Of a stretch of 64,000 nt of DNA, positions 31,076 through 39,597 are shown piece after piece. Within the stretch, counting starts at the first letter, position 1. Each line of letters begins with the position of its first letter. The DNA comes from Kineobactrum salinum (GTDB lineage Bacteria; Pseudomonadota; Gammaproteobacteria; Pseudomonadales; Halieaceae), in NCBI RefSeq assembly GCF_010669285.1, contig NZ_CP048711.1:2790001-2854000 (forward strand), written 5' to 3'. The position numbers and the translations under genes are program-made. The notes beneath the pieces were generated by a model that was not told the origin of the DNA, did no database searches, and was given only the letters and a program-made list of their open reading frames with translations.

Positions 31076-31672
31076 TCAGAAGCTGACTTTCGGTGCCGCC
31101 TGGATTTGCACGGAATCGTCGAACTCCAGCAGTTCGGCGTCCCGGGGATGGCCGAAGGTGGCGGCCAGCAGTACCGGCGGAAAGCTCTGGCGGTAGGTAT
31201 TGAATGCCATGACTGCGTCATTGTAGCCCTGGCGGGCAAAGGCCACCCGGTTCTCGGTGTTGGTCAGCTCTTCCGACAACTGCTGCATGTTGTCGCTGGC
31301 CTTCAGCTCCGGATAGGCCTCCATCGTGACATTCAGCTTGCCCAGAGCACCCTGCAGGGTATTTTCTGCGCCGGCCAGTCTCGCCATTCCTGCGCCACCC
31401 ACATCGCTGTCGCCCAGCGCGCCCAATACGGCGGCGGCTTCGTTGCGCGCTGTGGTGACCGCCTCCAGGGTCTCGCGTTCGTGCTGCAGATAGCCTTTGG
31501 CGGTCTCCACCAGGTTCGGTATCAAATCGTAGCGCCGCTTGAGCTGTACCTCTATCTGGGAAAAGGCATTGAGGTAGCGGTTCTTTAGTGTGACCAGGCG
31601 GTTGTAGATGCCGATGACAAAAATCACCAGCCCGAGCAGTATCAGCCAAAATACGATTGTGGAAATGTCCAT
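31076..31672 (-). CDS. lemA: LemA family protein
   Basis: 198 aa. One N-terminal membrane helix (IVFWLILLGLVIFVIGIYN) precedes a helical domain starting LVTLKNRYLNAFSQIEVQLKRRYDLIPNLVETAKGY, the LemA signature, and ending with NTYRQSFPPVLLAATFGH. LemA proteins are anchored to the inner membrane with the helices outside; the biochemical role is unknown. It is first in a two-gene operon with the M48 peptidase. Confidence 0.93.
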   Translation of the reverse strand: MDISTIVFWLILLGLVIFVIGIYNRLVTLKNRYLNAFSQIEVQLKRRYDLIPNLVETAKGYLQHERETLEAVTTARNEAAAVLGALGDSDVGGAGMARLAGAENTLQGALGKLNVTMEAYPELKASDNMQQLSEELTNTENRVAFARQGYNDAVMAFNTYRQSFPPVLLAATFGHPRDAELLEFDDSVQIQAAPKVSF

Positions 31673-31843
31673 TTCTGCGCCCCCCCAGGCGTTGTCGTTG
31701 CCTCAATTCTATCCCAGAATGGCGCATGTTGCTGTGCTTTCACTGGATGGAACCCTGCGGGGTTTCCGCGAACGCTCCGCATGCCGCCATCATCGGTACT
31801 GGCGCCGCGCAGCGACCTCCCGAATCGTACCGGACCTGTTTCA

Positions 31844-33214
31844 ATGCTCAATACTGATCGTCTGACCCGCGGCCGCATCGCCTCCCTGGCATGGCCCATT
31901 ATTCTGGCCAACGCCGCCGTGCCGCTGCTGGGCCTGGCGGATACCGCGGTGATCGGCCATTTCGCCACCCTGGAGGATCTGGGTGCGGTGGCCTTCGGCT
32001 CGGTGATTTTCAGTTTCGTCTATTGGAGCTTTGGTTTTCTGCGTATGGGAACCACCGGCTTTGTGGCCCAGGCCGCGGGGGCCGGCGACGAAGCCGAGGT
32101 GCGCGCAGCGCTGGCGCGGGCACTGTTGCTGGCGCTGGCTATCGGCCTGGCCCTGCTGCTGGTGCAAGCCCCGATAAGGGACAGCGCGCTGTTCCTGCTC
32201 GGCGGCAGCGAGCCGGTCCGTGAACTGGCCGGCAGCTATTTTTCCATCCGCATCTGGGGTGCTCCGGCGACCCTGGGCCTGTTCGCGTTGGTGGGTATCC
32301 TGATCGGCCTGGGCAAGAGCAAGACCCTGCTGCTGGTGCAACTGTTTCTCAACGGCCTCAACATCGCGCTGGATATCCTGTTTGCCGGGGTGCTGAACAT
32401 GGGCGCCGACGGCATTGCTCTGGGTACCGCGCTGGCCGAGTGGTGCAGCCTGCTGTTTACGTTGCTGATCGTCTGGCGCGTACTGCGCGAACGGCATCGG
32501 GACGCAGAGCCCTTTATTCCAGTGGCAAGGCTGCGGGAGCTGGCGCCGTTGCGGCGTACCCTGAGTGCCAACAGCGACATCATGATTCGCACCCTGCTGC
32601 TGGTCTCCAGTTTTGCCTGGTTTGTACGGCAAAGCGGCGAGTTCGGCGACGAGGTACTGGCCGCGAATCATATTCTGCTGCAGCTGATTTCCTTCTCGGC
32701 GTTTTTCCTGGATGGCTTTGCCTTTGTGGCCGAGGCCGTTACCGGTGCCGCCGCTGGCAGCGGTCGCCGGCGGCGCTTTGACATCGCGGTGCGGCGTAGC
32801 ACGGAGCTGGCCGCCGGTAGTGCCCTGTTGCTGGCCGTGGCAGTGTTGCTGGGCGGCGAGTTCGCGGTGCGGGCCCTGACTGGCCACAGTGCGGTGCAAC
32901 TGGCGGCCATCTCCCAGCTGCTGCCGGTGGCCACCTATATCCTGCTCTCCTTCGCCGCCTTCCAGCTGGACGGTATTTTCATCGGTACCACCCGCACCGC
33001 CGAGATGCGCAATGCCACGCTCGCGGCAGCGGCCGGCTTTTTCCTGCTGAGCTTTCCCTTGACTGCCGCACTGGGTGTGACCGGCCTGTGGCTGGCGTTC
33101 ATCGCGCTGGTGGTCTTGCGGGCTATTGCGCTGTTGTATTACTACCCGGCGCTGCGCCGCAGTATCCGGCCGGTGACGGCAGGAACCCGCGACAGCAGGC
33201 GGATAGTCCGGTGA
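31844..33214 (+). CDS. MATE family efflux transporter (DinF-like)
   Basis: 456 aa from ATG 31844 (the frame is open to 31781 but conservation starts at LTRGRIASLAWPIILANAAVPLLGLADTAVIG). Twelve hydrophobic segments are expected. It carries the MATE pattern with two related halves: ALVGILIGLGKSK in the first, and FQLDGIFIGTTRTAEMRNA in the second. DinF-type MATE pumps exchange organic cations for Na+ or H+. Monocistronic and divergent from lemA. Confidence 0.9.
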   Translation: MLNTDRLTRGRIASLAWPIILANAAVPLLGLADTAVIGHFATLEDLGAVAFGSVIFSFVYWSFGFLRMGTTGFVAQAAGAGDEAEVRAALARALLLALAIGLALLLVQAPIRDSALFLLGGSEPVRELAGSYFSIRIWGAPATLGLFALVGILIGLGKSKTLLLVQLFLNGLNIALDILFAGVLNMGADGIALGTALAEWCSLLFTLLIVWRVLRERHRDAEPFIPVARLRELAPLRRTLSANSDIMIRTLLLVSSFAWFVRQSGEFGDEVLAANHILLQLISFSAFFLDGFAFVAEAVTGAAAGSGRRRRFDIAVRRSTELAAGSALLLAVAVLLGGEFAVRALTGHSAVQLAAISQLLPVATYILLSFAAFQLDGIFIGTTRTAEMRNATLAAAAGFFLLSFPLTAALGVTGLWLAFIALVVLRAIALLYYYPALRRSIRPVTAGTRDSRRIVR

Positions 33215-33285
33215 TCCGCGATCCCTGCAGCTCACTGTAGTGCGCGACAGGCGCCAGGCTTTTGGCCCGCAAACTGCGGCAGGGC

Positions 33286-35409
33286 TCAAGCCGTCGCAAC
33301 AGTCACCGGCACACCATTGATGGCCGCGTTGCCCGACAGCAGGTCCAGCTGCTGCTCGTCGGTGATGTCATTGCAGCTGACGCCAGCGTGCCTGGCCGCA
33401 GTGTGCAACCTGGCGCCCGGACGATCGTGGCCAAAGCCGTGGGGCAGGCTCACCACACCGGGCATGATGTCGTTACTGGCTTCGACCGTCGCCGTGAGCG
33501 CGGCGGTCCTTGAGCGGACCGTGACTGTGGTGCCTTCACTGATGTTCCTGGCCTGCATATCCTGCGGGTGCATCAACAGCGTGCAGCGCGGCTTGCCTTT
33601 CACCAGGCGGTGGTAGTTGTGCATCCAGGAGTTGTTGGAGCGCAGGTGGCGGCGTCCAATCAGCTGCAGCCGATCGTCATCGGGCAGCGCGCAGGACTCG
33701 CGCAGGCGCTGCAGTTCGTCCAGCACCTGGGGTGTGGCACAGTTGATGCGCCGGTCGGTGGTCTGCAGCCGCGCGGGCAGCTGCGGCTGCAGTGGCCCCA
33801 GATCGATGCCCGACGGCTGCTCCCGCAGCCGCGCCAGACTCAGTGCCTGCACGCTGCCCTGACTGGCACTATAGGGGCCGCTCTGCAATCCGTGGTCGAT
33901 GATTACGTCCGGTGCCAGCACTGGCTCCGCCTCCTCCCCCAGCAACACTGCGACCCGGGCGCCCAGTTCGGCGAAGATTTCCCAGTCGTGCAGCGCGCCC
34001 TCGGGCCGCGGGAATACGGCCTCGCTGTGGCGCGCGGTGTTGCGAATGGCGTTGATGTGGAAGGCGAGGTCGTAGTGGTCGTGCTCCAGCGGCGAGGTAG
34101 GCGGCAGGATGATGTCCGCGTGGCGGGTGGTTTCGTTGAGGTAGGGGTCCAGGCAGACCATGAACTCCAGCCCGGTGAGGGCCTCGTCCAGCTGGCGGCC
34201 GTTGGGGGTAGACAGTACCGGATTGCCGGCGCCGACGAACAGGGCCCGGATCTGACCCTGGCCGGGCGTAGTGATCTCCTCGGCCAGCGCGGCCACGGGC
34301 AGCTCGCGATCAAATTCCGGCAGCTGCCGCACCCGGCTGTGATGGCGGGCGAAGCCGCCGGGGTTGCTGTGGCCGACCAGGTCCACCGCCGGCAGTGTGA
34401 ACAGGGAGCCGCCGGGCCGGTCGAGGTTGCCGGTTGCGATATTGAGGATCTGGATCAGCCACTGGCACAGGGTGCCATGGCGCTGGGTAGATACCCCCAT
34501 GCGGCCATAGCAGATGCCGGCGCCGGCAGTGGCGAACTCGCGGGCGATGCGGCGGGTGGTGGCTGCATCAATGCCGGTGTGGGGCTGCGCGAACTCGGGC
34601 GTAAAGCCGGCCACCGCGGCGGCGACTTCATCCAGGCCGGTAACAAACTCCGCCAGATGGGCGGGGGAGATCAGGTCTTCCGCGAACAGTGTCTGCAGCA
34701 GCGCCAGCAGGAACAGCGCATCGCTGCCGGGGTTGATGAAATGGTGCTCGCTGGCCAGTTGCGCGGTCTCGGTACGGCGCGGATCGATCACCACCAGCTT
34801 GCCGCCGCGGCGCTGCAGCGCCTTGATGCGTTTGCGCACATCGGGCACGGTCCAGATGCTGCCATTGGAGGCCAGCGGATTGGCGCCCAGCATCAGGAAG
34901 TAGTCGCAGCGGTCGATGTCCGGAATCGGAAGCAGGGACTTGTGCCCAAACAGCCACAGCGCGACCAGGTGGTGGGGCAGTTGATCCACGGAGGTGGCGG
35001 AAAAGCGGTTCTTGCTGCGGAAGTGGCGAAACAGATTGCGCTGGTGGGTCATCATGCCGTAGTTGTGCACGGTGGGGTTACCCAGGTAGATGCCAATCGT
35101 ATCGACCCCGTCCCGCCTGGCGATCTCGACCAACCGTTGCGCGGTGGTGTCCAGTGCCTCCTGCCAGCTGATCTCGCGCCATTCACTGCTGCCGTTGGCT
35201 GCGTGTACCCGTTGCAGGGGCTGGCGCAGCCGGTCGGGATCTTCGTGAATATCCCTCAGTGCCACCGCTTTGGGACAGATATGGCCGCGGCTCAGTGGAT
35301 CTTCCGGGTCGCCCTTGATGGAGAGGATCTCGCTGCCGTCGGTCTCGATCAACAGTCCGCAGATAGCTTCGCAGAGCGGGCAGGCCCGGTGATGGGTTTG
35401 TGTGCTCAT
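33286..35409 (-). CDS. molybdopterin-dependent oxidoreductase (MopB family)
   Basis: 707 aa from ATG 35409. The N-terminal [4Fe-4S] site is CPLCEAICGL and then ICPKA, matching CxxCxxxC...C. Next come MoCo-binding regions (YLGNPTVHNYGMM, LGANPLASNG, VIDPRRTETA), the partner-loop region VGAGNPVLSTPNG and a C-terminal molydopterin-dinucleotide-binding domain (LMHPQDMQARN, VSLPHGFGHDRP). No Tat signal is seen, so it is cytoplasmic. The position of the metal ligand reads SATSVDQLPHH with no Cys or Sec, so Ser or Asp ligation, or BisC-like chemistry, is possible. No partner subunits are adjacent. The substrate is unknown. Confidence 0.88.
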   Translation of the reverse strand: MSTQTHHRACPLCEAICGLLIETDGSEILSIKGDPEDPLSRGHICPKAVALRDIHEDPDRLRQPLQRVHAANGSSEWREISWQEALDTTAQRLVEIARRDGVDTIGIYLGNPTVHNYGMMTHQRNLFRHFRSKNRFSATSVDQLPHHLVALWLFGHKSLLPIPDIDRCDYFLMLGANPLASNGSIWTVPDVRKRIKALQRRGGKLVVIDPRRTETAQLASEHHFINPGSDALFLLALLQTLFAEDLISPAHLAEFVTGLDEVAAAVAGFTPEFAQPHTGIDAATTRRIAREFATAGAGICYGRMGVSTQRHGTLCQWLIQILNIATGNLDRPGGSLFTLPAVDLVGHSNPGGFARHHSRVRQLPEFDRELPVAALAEEITTPGQGQIRALFVGAGNPVLSTPNGRQLDEALTGLEFMVCLDPYLNETTRHADIILPPTSPLEHDHYDLAFHINAIRNTARHSEAVFPRPEGALHDWEIFAELGARVAVLLGEEAEPVLAPDVIIDHGLQSGPYSASQGSVQALSLARLREQPSGIDLGPLQPQLPARLQTTDRRINCATPQVLDELQRLRESCALPDDDRLQLIGRRHLRSNNSWMHNYHRLVKGKPRCTLLMHPQDMQARNISEGTTVTVRSRTAALTATVEASNDIMPGVVSLPHGFGHDRPGARLHTAARHAGVSCNDITDEQQLDLLSGNAAINGVPVTVATA

Positions 35410-35578
35410 GCCTGGGCTTCCATTTTTTATCACTGGAAGCAGTGTAGCTTTTTAGTGCATTGACGTTAACCAGCGTACCGTTTTGTCCGGGGGAATGACC
35501 GCCCGGCGGGTAGTGGCCGACCTGTCCTCAGGCGCGGTCTTGCAGTGGAGCCGAAGGCGCAACGGAAAAGCTGTCGCT

Positions 35579-35600
35579 GTGCTTGGCCTTGTTAGCGCCT
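35579..35600 (+). other. attC-like core site (GTTAGCG) left of brnTA
   Basis: TGTGCTTGGCCTTGTTAGCGCC. The same wording recurs at 44977-44997 (CTGTGCTTGGCCTGGTTAGGC), at the junction where an SDR gene is cut off. GTTAGC fits the integron recombination core GTTRRRY in its first six bases. The rest of 35434-35634 shows no gene. Confidence 0.4.
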
Positions 35601-35607
35601 TGACTGA

Positions 35608-35634
35608 TTTTGTATATTATGGAAATATACAAAA
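35608..35634. promoter_or_regulatory. perfect 11-bp inverted repeat abutting brnT start, probable BrnA operator
   Basis: TTTTGTATATT (35608-35618) and AATATACAAAA (35624-35634) are exact complements around a 5-base centre, and the brnT ATG follows at 35635. Autorepression by a BrnTA complex at a palindrome over its own promoter is the known pattern for this family. No ribosome-binding site is visible between the repeat and the ATG, so brnT may be leaderless or start slightly later. Confidence 0.6.
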
Positions 35635-35934
35635 ATGCTCAACTTAAACAAGATAACCGGCTTTGACTGGGACGACGGCAACTCCAGAAAAAGCAAAGAA
35701 AAACATGATGTTAGCCAAGCAGAGGCCGAGCAGGTCTTTTTTAACGAGCCGCTTCTGCTGTTGCTCGACGACAAACATAGCCAAAAGGCAACGAGATATC
35801 ACGCTTACGGTAAAACCAATGGCGACAGAAGGCTACACATTGCTTTTACCCTCCGGGAACGCGACACACTGATCCGTGTAATTTCCGCCCGGAATATGCA
35901 CCGGAAGGAGAGAACGATTTATGACAAAGCTTAA
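35635..35934 (+). CDS. brnT: BrnT family toxin
   Basis: 99 aa. DUF497/BrnT pattern: ITGFDWDDGNSRKSKEKHDVSQAEAEQVFF near the N terminus, RYHAYGKTNGDRRLHIAFTLRE in the middle and VISARNMHRKERTIYD at the C terminus. This is a RelE-like ribonuclease fold that cuts RNA and stops translation. It overlaps its antitoxin gene by 14 bases, the usual toxin-first order of BrnTA. It lies just inside the left edge of the accessory island. Confidence 0.9.
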   Translation: MLNLNKITGFDWDDGNSRKSKEKHDVSQAEAEQVFFNEPLLLLLDDKHSQKATRYHAYGKTNGDRRLHIAFTLRERDTLIRVISARNMHRKERTIYDKA

Positions 35935-36190
35935 GAAAATTCCGGACTTTAAATCAGAGCAGGACGAGCGCGAGTTCTGGGAAACCCATGATTCAAGTGA
36001 ATACCTGGATCTGAGTAAGGCTAAACGCGCAATCCTGCCAAACCTGAAGCCTTCAACAAAGACCATTTCATTGAGGCTGCCCGAAGGCCTGCTTGACAGC
36101 ATTAAAGTTGAAGCCAACAAAAGGGACATGCCATACCAGTCTCTCATCAAAGCCTGGCTTGCCAAGGAAGTTCAAGAAAACCGCCGGTGA
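35921..36190 (+). CDS. brnA: BrnA/CopG-type antitoxin
   Basis: 89 aa with a C-terminal ribbon-helix-helix: KTISLRLPEGLLDSIKVEANKRDMPYQSLIKAWLAKEV. The N-terminal part (IPDFKSEQDEREFWETHDSSEYLDLSKAKRA) matches the CopG-antitoxin partner of DUF497 toxins. It neutralises BrnT and, with it, binds the operator at 35608-35634. AAGGAGAG precedes the ATG. The stop is followed within nine bases by GCGCTAACG, a possible cassette junction. Confidence 0.88.
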   Translation: MTKLKKIPDFKSEQDEREFWETHDSSEYLDLSKAKRAILPNLKPSTKTISLRLPEGLLDSIKVEANKRDMPYQSLIKAWLAKEVQENRR

Positions 36191-36443
36191 CCATGCGCGC
36201 TAACGCCAGACATAACCGGGCATTGCGGTAAGTGAATCGCCCTGGCACGGTTCAGCGACTTCAACTGCGGTATCGAGCGCTGCCAGCTGCATTCTTGGCC
36301 GTTTGGCATGCTTTGCCTGGATGCCGCGAGTGCTCCCTGTCTCGTACTAACGGCGCAATCCCTTGTGCTTGAAAGCACTTTATCATGGGTCGTAGCGTAG
36401 CGTGTTGCGTAACAGCGTCAAGCTGCATAACCGCGAACTCACC

Positions 36444-36722
36444 TCACCCGCCCACCAGGGCCACCTGCCCGCGCTCCACCCGCGCATCCCAGCGCACCGC
36501 GCAATTCAGTCGAAGGCAGTTGGCGAATTTTCCCGTCGCCGAAAACAGGCTGCCCGGCGCAAAGCTCACCCCCGCCTCCAGCGCGGGGCCGATCAACTGG
36601 CTGGTGTCTACCTGCCCCGGAGGCTCGACCCACAGTACGAAGCCGCCAGAGGGTGCGGGCATGTAGTCTGGGTCCGGCACGGCGGTGCTGTTGCTGGGCT
36701 CGCTGTATCCGCTGGTGGCGTA
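36444..36722 (-). pseudogene. C-terminal remnant of a MocR/PdxR-type aminotransferase-regulator
   Basis: About 90 residues: YMPAPSGGFVLWVEPPGQV, then ALEAGVSFAPGSLFS and FANCLRLNCAVRWDARVERG. This is the C-terminal end of the fold-type I aminotransferase domain of GntR/MocR regulators (GGxxxWVxLP, APGxxFS, LRLNxA). Nothing of the HTH or the PLP lysine region is upstream, where a stop closes the frame. It is a broken fragment. The flanks (36191-36443 and 36730-37004) show no gene. Confidence 0.7.
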
Positions 36723-37004
36723 GGCTCAAGGCACCCCGTGGAAGCGGTCTGGCTCAAACGCTTCCGTGTGCCGCTTCGACCCGTCTGGACGTGAGTCAAT
36801 GAATACACCGTTAGCTCAATGAACGTCTTGACTCTGGCCAGCGAGACAGGGTGCTCAGCACTGCTCGTTGTACTTCAGTATCTCAGGATCCATTTCAGCC
36901 TCCTCCTGCACATCGTCTGAGCAAATCGACGAACCAGTCGCGAAGCAATCTAGCCGCGCGCTTGAGCGAATAGTCAGGTGAGCTATTGGCGCAATACGCA
37001 GAGT

Positions 37005-37679
37005 TCAATCCAAGCCAAAAGCAGGAAACAGAATCATCAAGTTTCCTAGCAGATGCATGACGATGCAAGAAAATAGATTTCGCCTCCAGACATATAGAAC
37101 GTAAAGAAGAGCAACACTCAACCCTTGCGTAAGCAACCAGTGAGGTCCAAAGAACAGAATGTGCGGAAGAAGAAACAGGGACAGGCTGATCGCCACAGCA
37201 ACAGGCATGCTGCCAGTTAGCTCCTTCAGCCTCTCGATTGCATATCCCCGATAAAATACTTCCTCAGTGATTGAGGTCGTAAGAATTATAAGCATCAGCA
37301 CCGGAATCGAAAGCGCGAGAATTATATCGAGACCGGGAGACGGCGGTAGCGGGATCCATTCATGAACAAACCCTGAAACAGCGACGGATATGCCCCAGAA
37401 GATGATCGACCATTGAATGTCTTTACCGCTGGGCTTCACCAATCCGATTGACTTGAATGATCTGCGTTCGAAAAAGATAATGAATACACCAAGCAGGACC
37501 ATAACCAGCCAGTTCCAGACCAGGACTGATGGTGGACCATAAAGCCAATCCCACGTAGCCCCAAGTGAGATAGCCACTCGATTGAGAAACATCGGGCTAT
37601 AAGCAGTAGCCAAGCCAATCAGGATCAACCACCAGGGGAGTCGAGCTCCATCGGAACTGTTTGATTGCATTTTGTGCAT
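37005..37679 (-). CDS. CPBP family intramembrane glutamic endopeptidase (CAAX/Rce1-like)
   Basis: 224 aa with about six to seven hydrophobic helices. The ABI/CPBP motifs are present: SITEEVFYRGYAIERL (EExxxR, residues about 137-153), then FLLPHILFFGPH with a conserved His, and a final VMHLLGNL with another. Bacterial members process or protect against peptides, or have unknown roles. GC is lower than in the core region, consistent with a cassette origin. The upstream flank holds GTCTAACTATTTGCTCAAGC, an attC-like half-site. Confidence 0.88.
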   Translation of the reverse strand: MHKMQSNSSDGARLPWWLILIGLATAYSPMFLNRVAISLGATWDWLYGPPSVLVWNWLVMVLLGVFIIFFERRSFKSIGLVKPSGKDIQWSIIFWGISVAVSGFVHEWIPLPPSPGLDIILALSIPVLMLIILTTSITEEVFYRGYAIERLKELTGSMPVAVAISLSLFLLPHILFFGPHWLLTQGLSVALLYVLYVWRRNLFSCIVMHLLGNLMILFPAFGLD

Positions 37680-37716
37680 GTGATCGCCCCCTCTGCCCTA
37701 CCGCTTGAGCAAATAG

Positions 37717-37848
37717 TTAGACGAATCGTGACGAATCAAACCCGGTCAGACAAGGGTGGATGCCCGCTTGAGGTGCTCGCGGCGGTCCCCGAACCGACTT
37801 TTCTAGATCCCTGACGCCCAGTGTAATCATGCTGATCCGCGGCCTCAT
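37717..37848 (-). pseudogene. 5' fragment of a VOC/glyoxalase-family gene
   Basis: Starts MRPRISMITLGVRDLEKSVR, the typical first beta-strand and helix of VOC-fold proteins, then runs into unrelated residues (GPPRAPQAGIHP...) and stops after 43 codons instead of about 120. The stop codon lies inside GTCTAAC, which fits an integron R'' core (RYYYAAC). This looks like a cassette gene internally deleted, leaving its two ends. Confidence 0.6.
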
Positions 37849-37979
37849 GCGGACTACCCCTCTGATGCATAACACCCGCATTGTCGGCTGGTTTTGAACT
37901 TGGCAATAAACCAGTCCGACAACGTACAATTTTTAGGTGGCATTGTGCTCCACTACTTGTGGCAGCTAAATCAAATCCG

Positions 37980-38492
37980 TTAACCTTGAGCTGAGAATGC
38001 CTCATGGTACGACACCTCCCCTTCCGGGAGCTTGTCGGAAAACGACAGCGCCTGAAAATACTCAGCAGGCACACCGGGATAAACCAGCCCATCTACAACC
38101 TCGAACCCGAAACGCCCGTAATAGCCAGGATCACCAAGTACTACGCAGCCGGATGCACCCATTGCTTCAAGAGCGGCGAGAGAACTTTTCATTAGCTTCG
38201 AGCCAACACCGCGCCCTTGATACTCGGGAAGAACAGATATTGGCCCAAGCCCAAACCAACCGGATGCACCACTTGAAAGCGTGACCGGCGAAATCGCGAC
38301 ATGACCAACGGCTTCTTCATCAATCCTAGCAACCTGGGAGACCGTTAGCGCTCCGGCGTGACGAAGAGCATCAACAATATACTGTTCGGTATGGTCAGAA
38401 TGGGGAGCACTTAAGAACGCTTGCTCTGTAATCTGATGTACTTGCTTCCCTTCGCCGGGACTTTCATTGCTAATCTGAATATCCAATCTCAA
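37980..38492 (-). CDS. GNAT family N-acetyltransferase (YhbS-like)
   Basis: 170 aa. The acetyl-CoA motif A is VLPEYQGRGVGSKLMKSSLAAL (Q/RxxGxG/A, residues about 89-110); flanking parts are GHVAISPVTL and the motif-B-like VVLGDPGYYGRFGFE typical of YhbS-type acetyltransferases. The substrate is unknown; GNATs of this type are frequent cassette genes. The codon and base make-up is less GC-rich than the core genes. Confidence 0.88.
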   Translation of the reverse strand: MRLDIQISNESPGEGKQVHQITEQAFLSAPHSDHTEQYIVDALRHAGALTVSQVARIDEEAVGHVAISPVTLSSGASGWFGLGPISVLPEYQGRGVGSKLMKSSLAALEAMGASGCVVLGDPGYYGRFGFEVVDGLVYPGVPAEYFQALSFSDKLPEGEVSYHEAFSAQG

Positions 38493-38503
38493 CCTCTTGA
38501 TAC

Positions 38504-38700
38504 ATCGAAACTGGCCAAATTGAAGGCAGTACTTTCAGAAACGGAGTGACGTTTCCGCGGAAACGTTTTCCGGTTATAAATGGCGCTAGGAACAGAGACG
38601 CTGAGATATAAGTCGGGTGAGTTTCCCCAGACCGGGATCTCTGACCGTAGTGGCCGAATTGTCGTGAAATCCATCTCTCGATTCCTTGGTGGATGCACTC
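38504..38700 (-). repeat. cassette-associated repeat, intact copy A
   Basis: About 200 bases before the GNAT start, matched in order by two segments that flank the IS110 element (40022-40072 and 41618-41735), with mostly scattered base changes. It contains an 18-bp perfect palindrome, ACGTTTCCGCGGAAACGT (38549-38566). This copy shows the uninterrupted sequence and so gives the pre-insertion target of the IS. No credible gene is encoded; the open frames over it are repeats of the same nonsense peptide. Confidence 0.75.
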
Positions 38701-38775
38701 AATAACCCCAATGTTTAGGGGCACCGGAGCGACCGCGTCCCAGCTGCACGCTCTTTGCGCAGCGACTACAACCAT
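38701..38775 (-). other. attC-like site after the DUF6653 gene
   Basis: Read on the reverse strand, the DUF6653 stop is followed by an imperfect hairpin region (GCAAAGAGCGTGCAGC, CCCCTAAACATTGGGG) ending in GGGGTTATTG, resembling the GGGCGTTATT end of the site at 39301-39363. The size (about 75 bases) and place between gene stop and next cassette fit an attC. The core is degenerate, so this is tentative. Confidence 0.35.
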
Positions 38776-39285
38776 TTATGTTTTATACCACAATTGATAG
38801 GTGGGATTAGAATCTTTCATATCGGAGTATAACCACACCATACGATCTACAAACCATACCTTAAAAACCATTATCCAAAAATTACCAAGGACCAGAATCC
38901 AGAAGTCTAACGCATACAGTCCATAAATGAAGATTGGAAGGCCAATAGCTGATAAGGACTGTAAGGCTCGGCAGAATACTCGATGGTGATTGGGGATATC
39001 TGTACTTTCGCGGTTTAGGTAGATTCGTTCTCCAAAGGTGGCCATTGAGGCCCAGCTATTTGTTTTTCTTGGTACATTAAATAGGCGGGGGTTTAGCCAA
39101 ACCCAAAACATGGCTAGAGATATTGGAGCTATGGAATAAATTCCAATCCAATCTCTCGACCAAAATGCAATGGAAATTATCGGTAAAGCAGTAAACCTTG
39201 TGTATACGCTCCATGGATTGGAATGCCTCATCCATACTTCGTCATCCATTGACATGGATTTTTCGGCGAGTTTAAGAATATCCAT
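38776..39285 (-). CDS. DUF6653 family membrane protein
   Basis: 169 aa from ATG 39285 (MDILKLAEKSMSMDDEVWMRHSNPWSVYTRF, the conserved N terminus). Four or five hydrophobic segments follow, with RHSNPWSVYTR, FWVWLNPRLF, WASMATFGERIYLNR and a C-terminal VWFVDRMVWLYSDM. The pattern is that of DUF6653, small membrane proteins of unknown function often found as gene cassettes. The start lies about 14 bases after the GTTATT core of the neighbouring attC-like site, the usual cassette spacing. Confidence 0.75.
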   Translation of the reverse strand: MDILKLAEKSMSMDDEVWMRHSNPWSVYTRFTALPIISIAFWSRDWIGIYSIAPISLAMFWVWLNPRLFNVPRKTNSWASMATFGERIYLNRESTDIPNHHRVFCRALQSLSAIGLPIFIYGLYALDFWILVLGNFWIMVFKVWFVDRMVWLYSDMKDSNPTYQLWYKT

Positions 39286-39300
39286 GCGCACCCCTAGAAA

Positions 39301-39363
39301 AATAACGCCCATCAACAGGTGCGGCTTCGAAGTTCACCGTCGCAGTGACTTGCCTGGTTAGGA
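39301..39363 (-). other. attC-like recombination site
   Basis: Reverse strand: TCCTAACCAGGCAAG..., a central CGACGG / CCG hairpin around TGAACTTCGAAG, then CTGTTGATGGGCGTTATT. The left core TCCTAAC differs by one base from RYYYAAC. The right half (GCACCTGTTGATGGGCGTTA) nearly repeats that of the site at 46815-46885 (GCAGCTGTTGATGGGCGCTA). It lies exactly between the stop of one small gene and the start of the next, as attC does. Confidence 0.5.
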
Positions 39364-39597
39364 CTAACTCGGTAACTGGTATGAAACATTAGCGTTGCTC
39401 ACTTTTATGTATTTGGCCTGCTCAAGATCTTTTATGATTGAACTAAGCTGTTGCTCTGATAGCTTTTCAGTGAACAGCGAGTTAATCGTATTGGAAAGAG
39501 TTTTTACCTTGCGAGGTCTCGATTGGCCACGACCAACGAGGTTCTTCACGATTGCAGCTACCTTATCGTCAGTAGAGGCGGTAGTGGACATCCTCAC
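39364..39597 (-). CDS. small protein of unknown function
   Basis: 77 aa, not recognised. A basic N-terminal half (VKNLVGRGQSRPRKVKTLSNTINSLF) is followed by EKLSEQQLSSIIKDLEQAKYIKVSNANVSYQL, which reads like a winged-helix end (helix, then a wing with a beta hairpin). It might be a small DNA-binding protein; this is inference. Its start overlaps the stop of the upstream gene (ATGA-like overlap at 39594-39597), so the two form one unit between two attC-like sites. Confidence 0.6.
   Translation of the reverse strand: MRMSTTASTDDKVAAIVKNLVGRGQSRPRKVKTLSNTINSLFTEKLSEQQLSSIIKDLEQAKYIKVSNANVSYQLPS

Noticed and set aside
29732-31588. Forward frame of 618 codons opposite the M48 and LemA genes
   Set aside because: It spans two real genes and their gap on the other strand and has glutamine/alanine-rich antisense composition.
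33568-35463. Forward frame of 631 codons opposite the molybdopterin oxidoreductase
   Set aside because: Antisense shadow; the reverse frame has the iron-sulphur and cofactor motifs.
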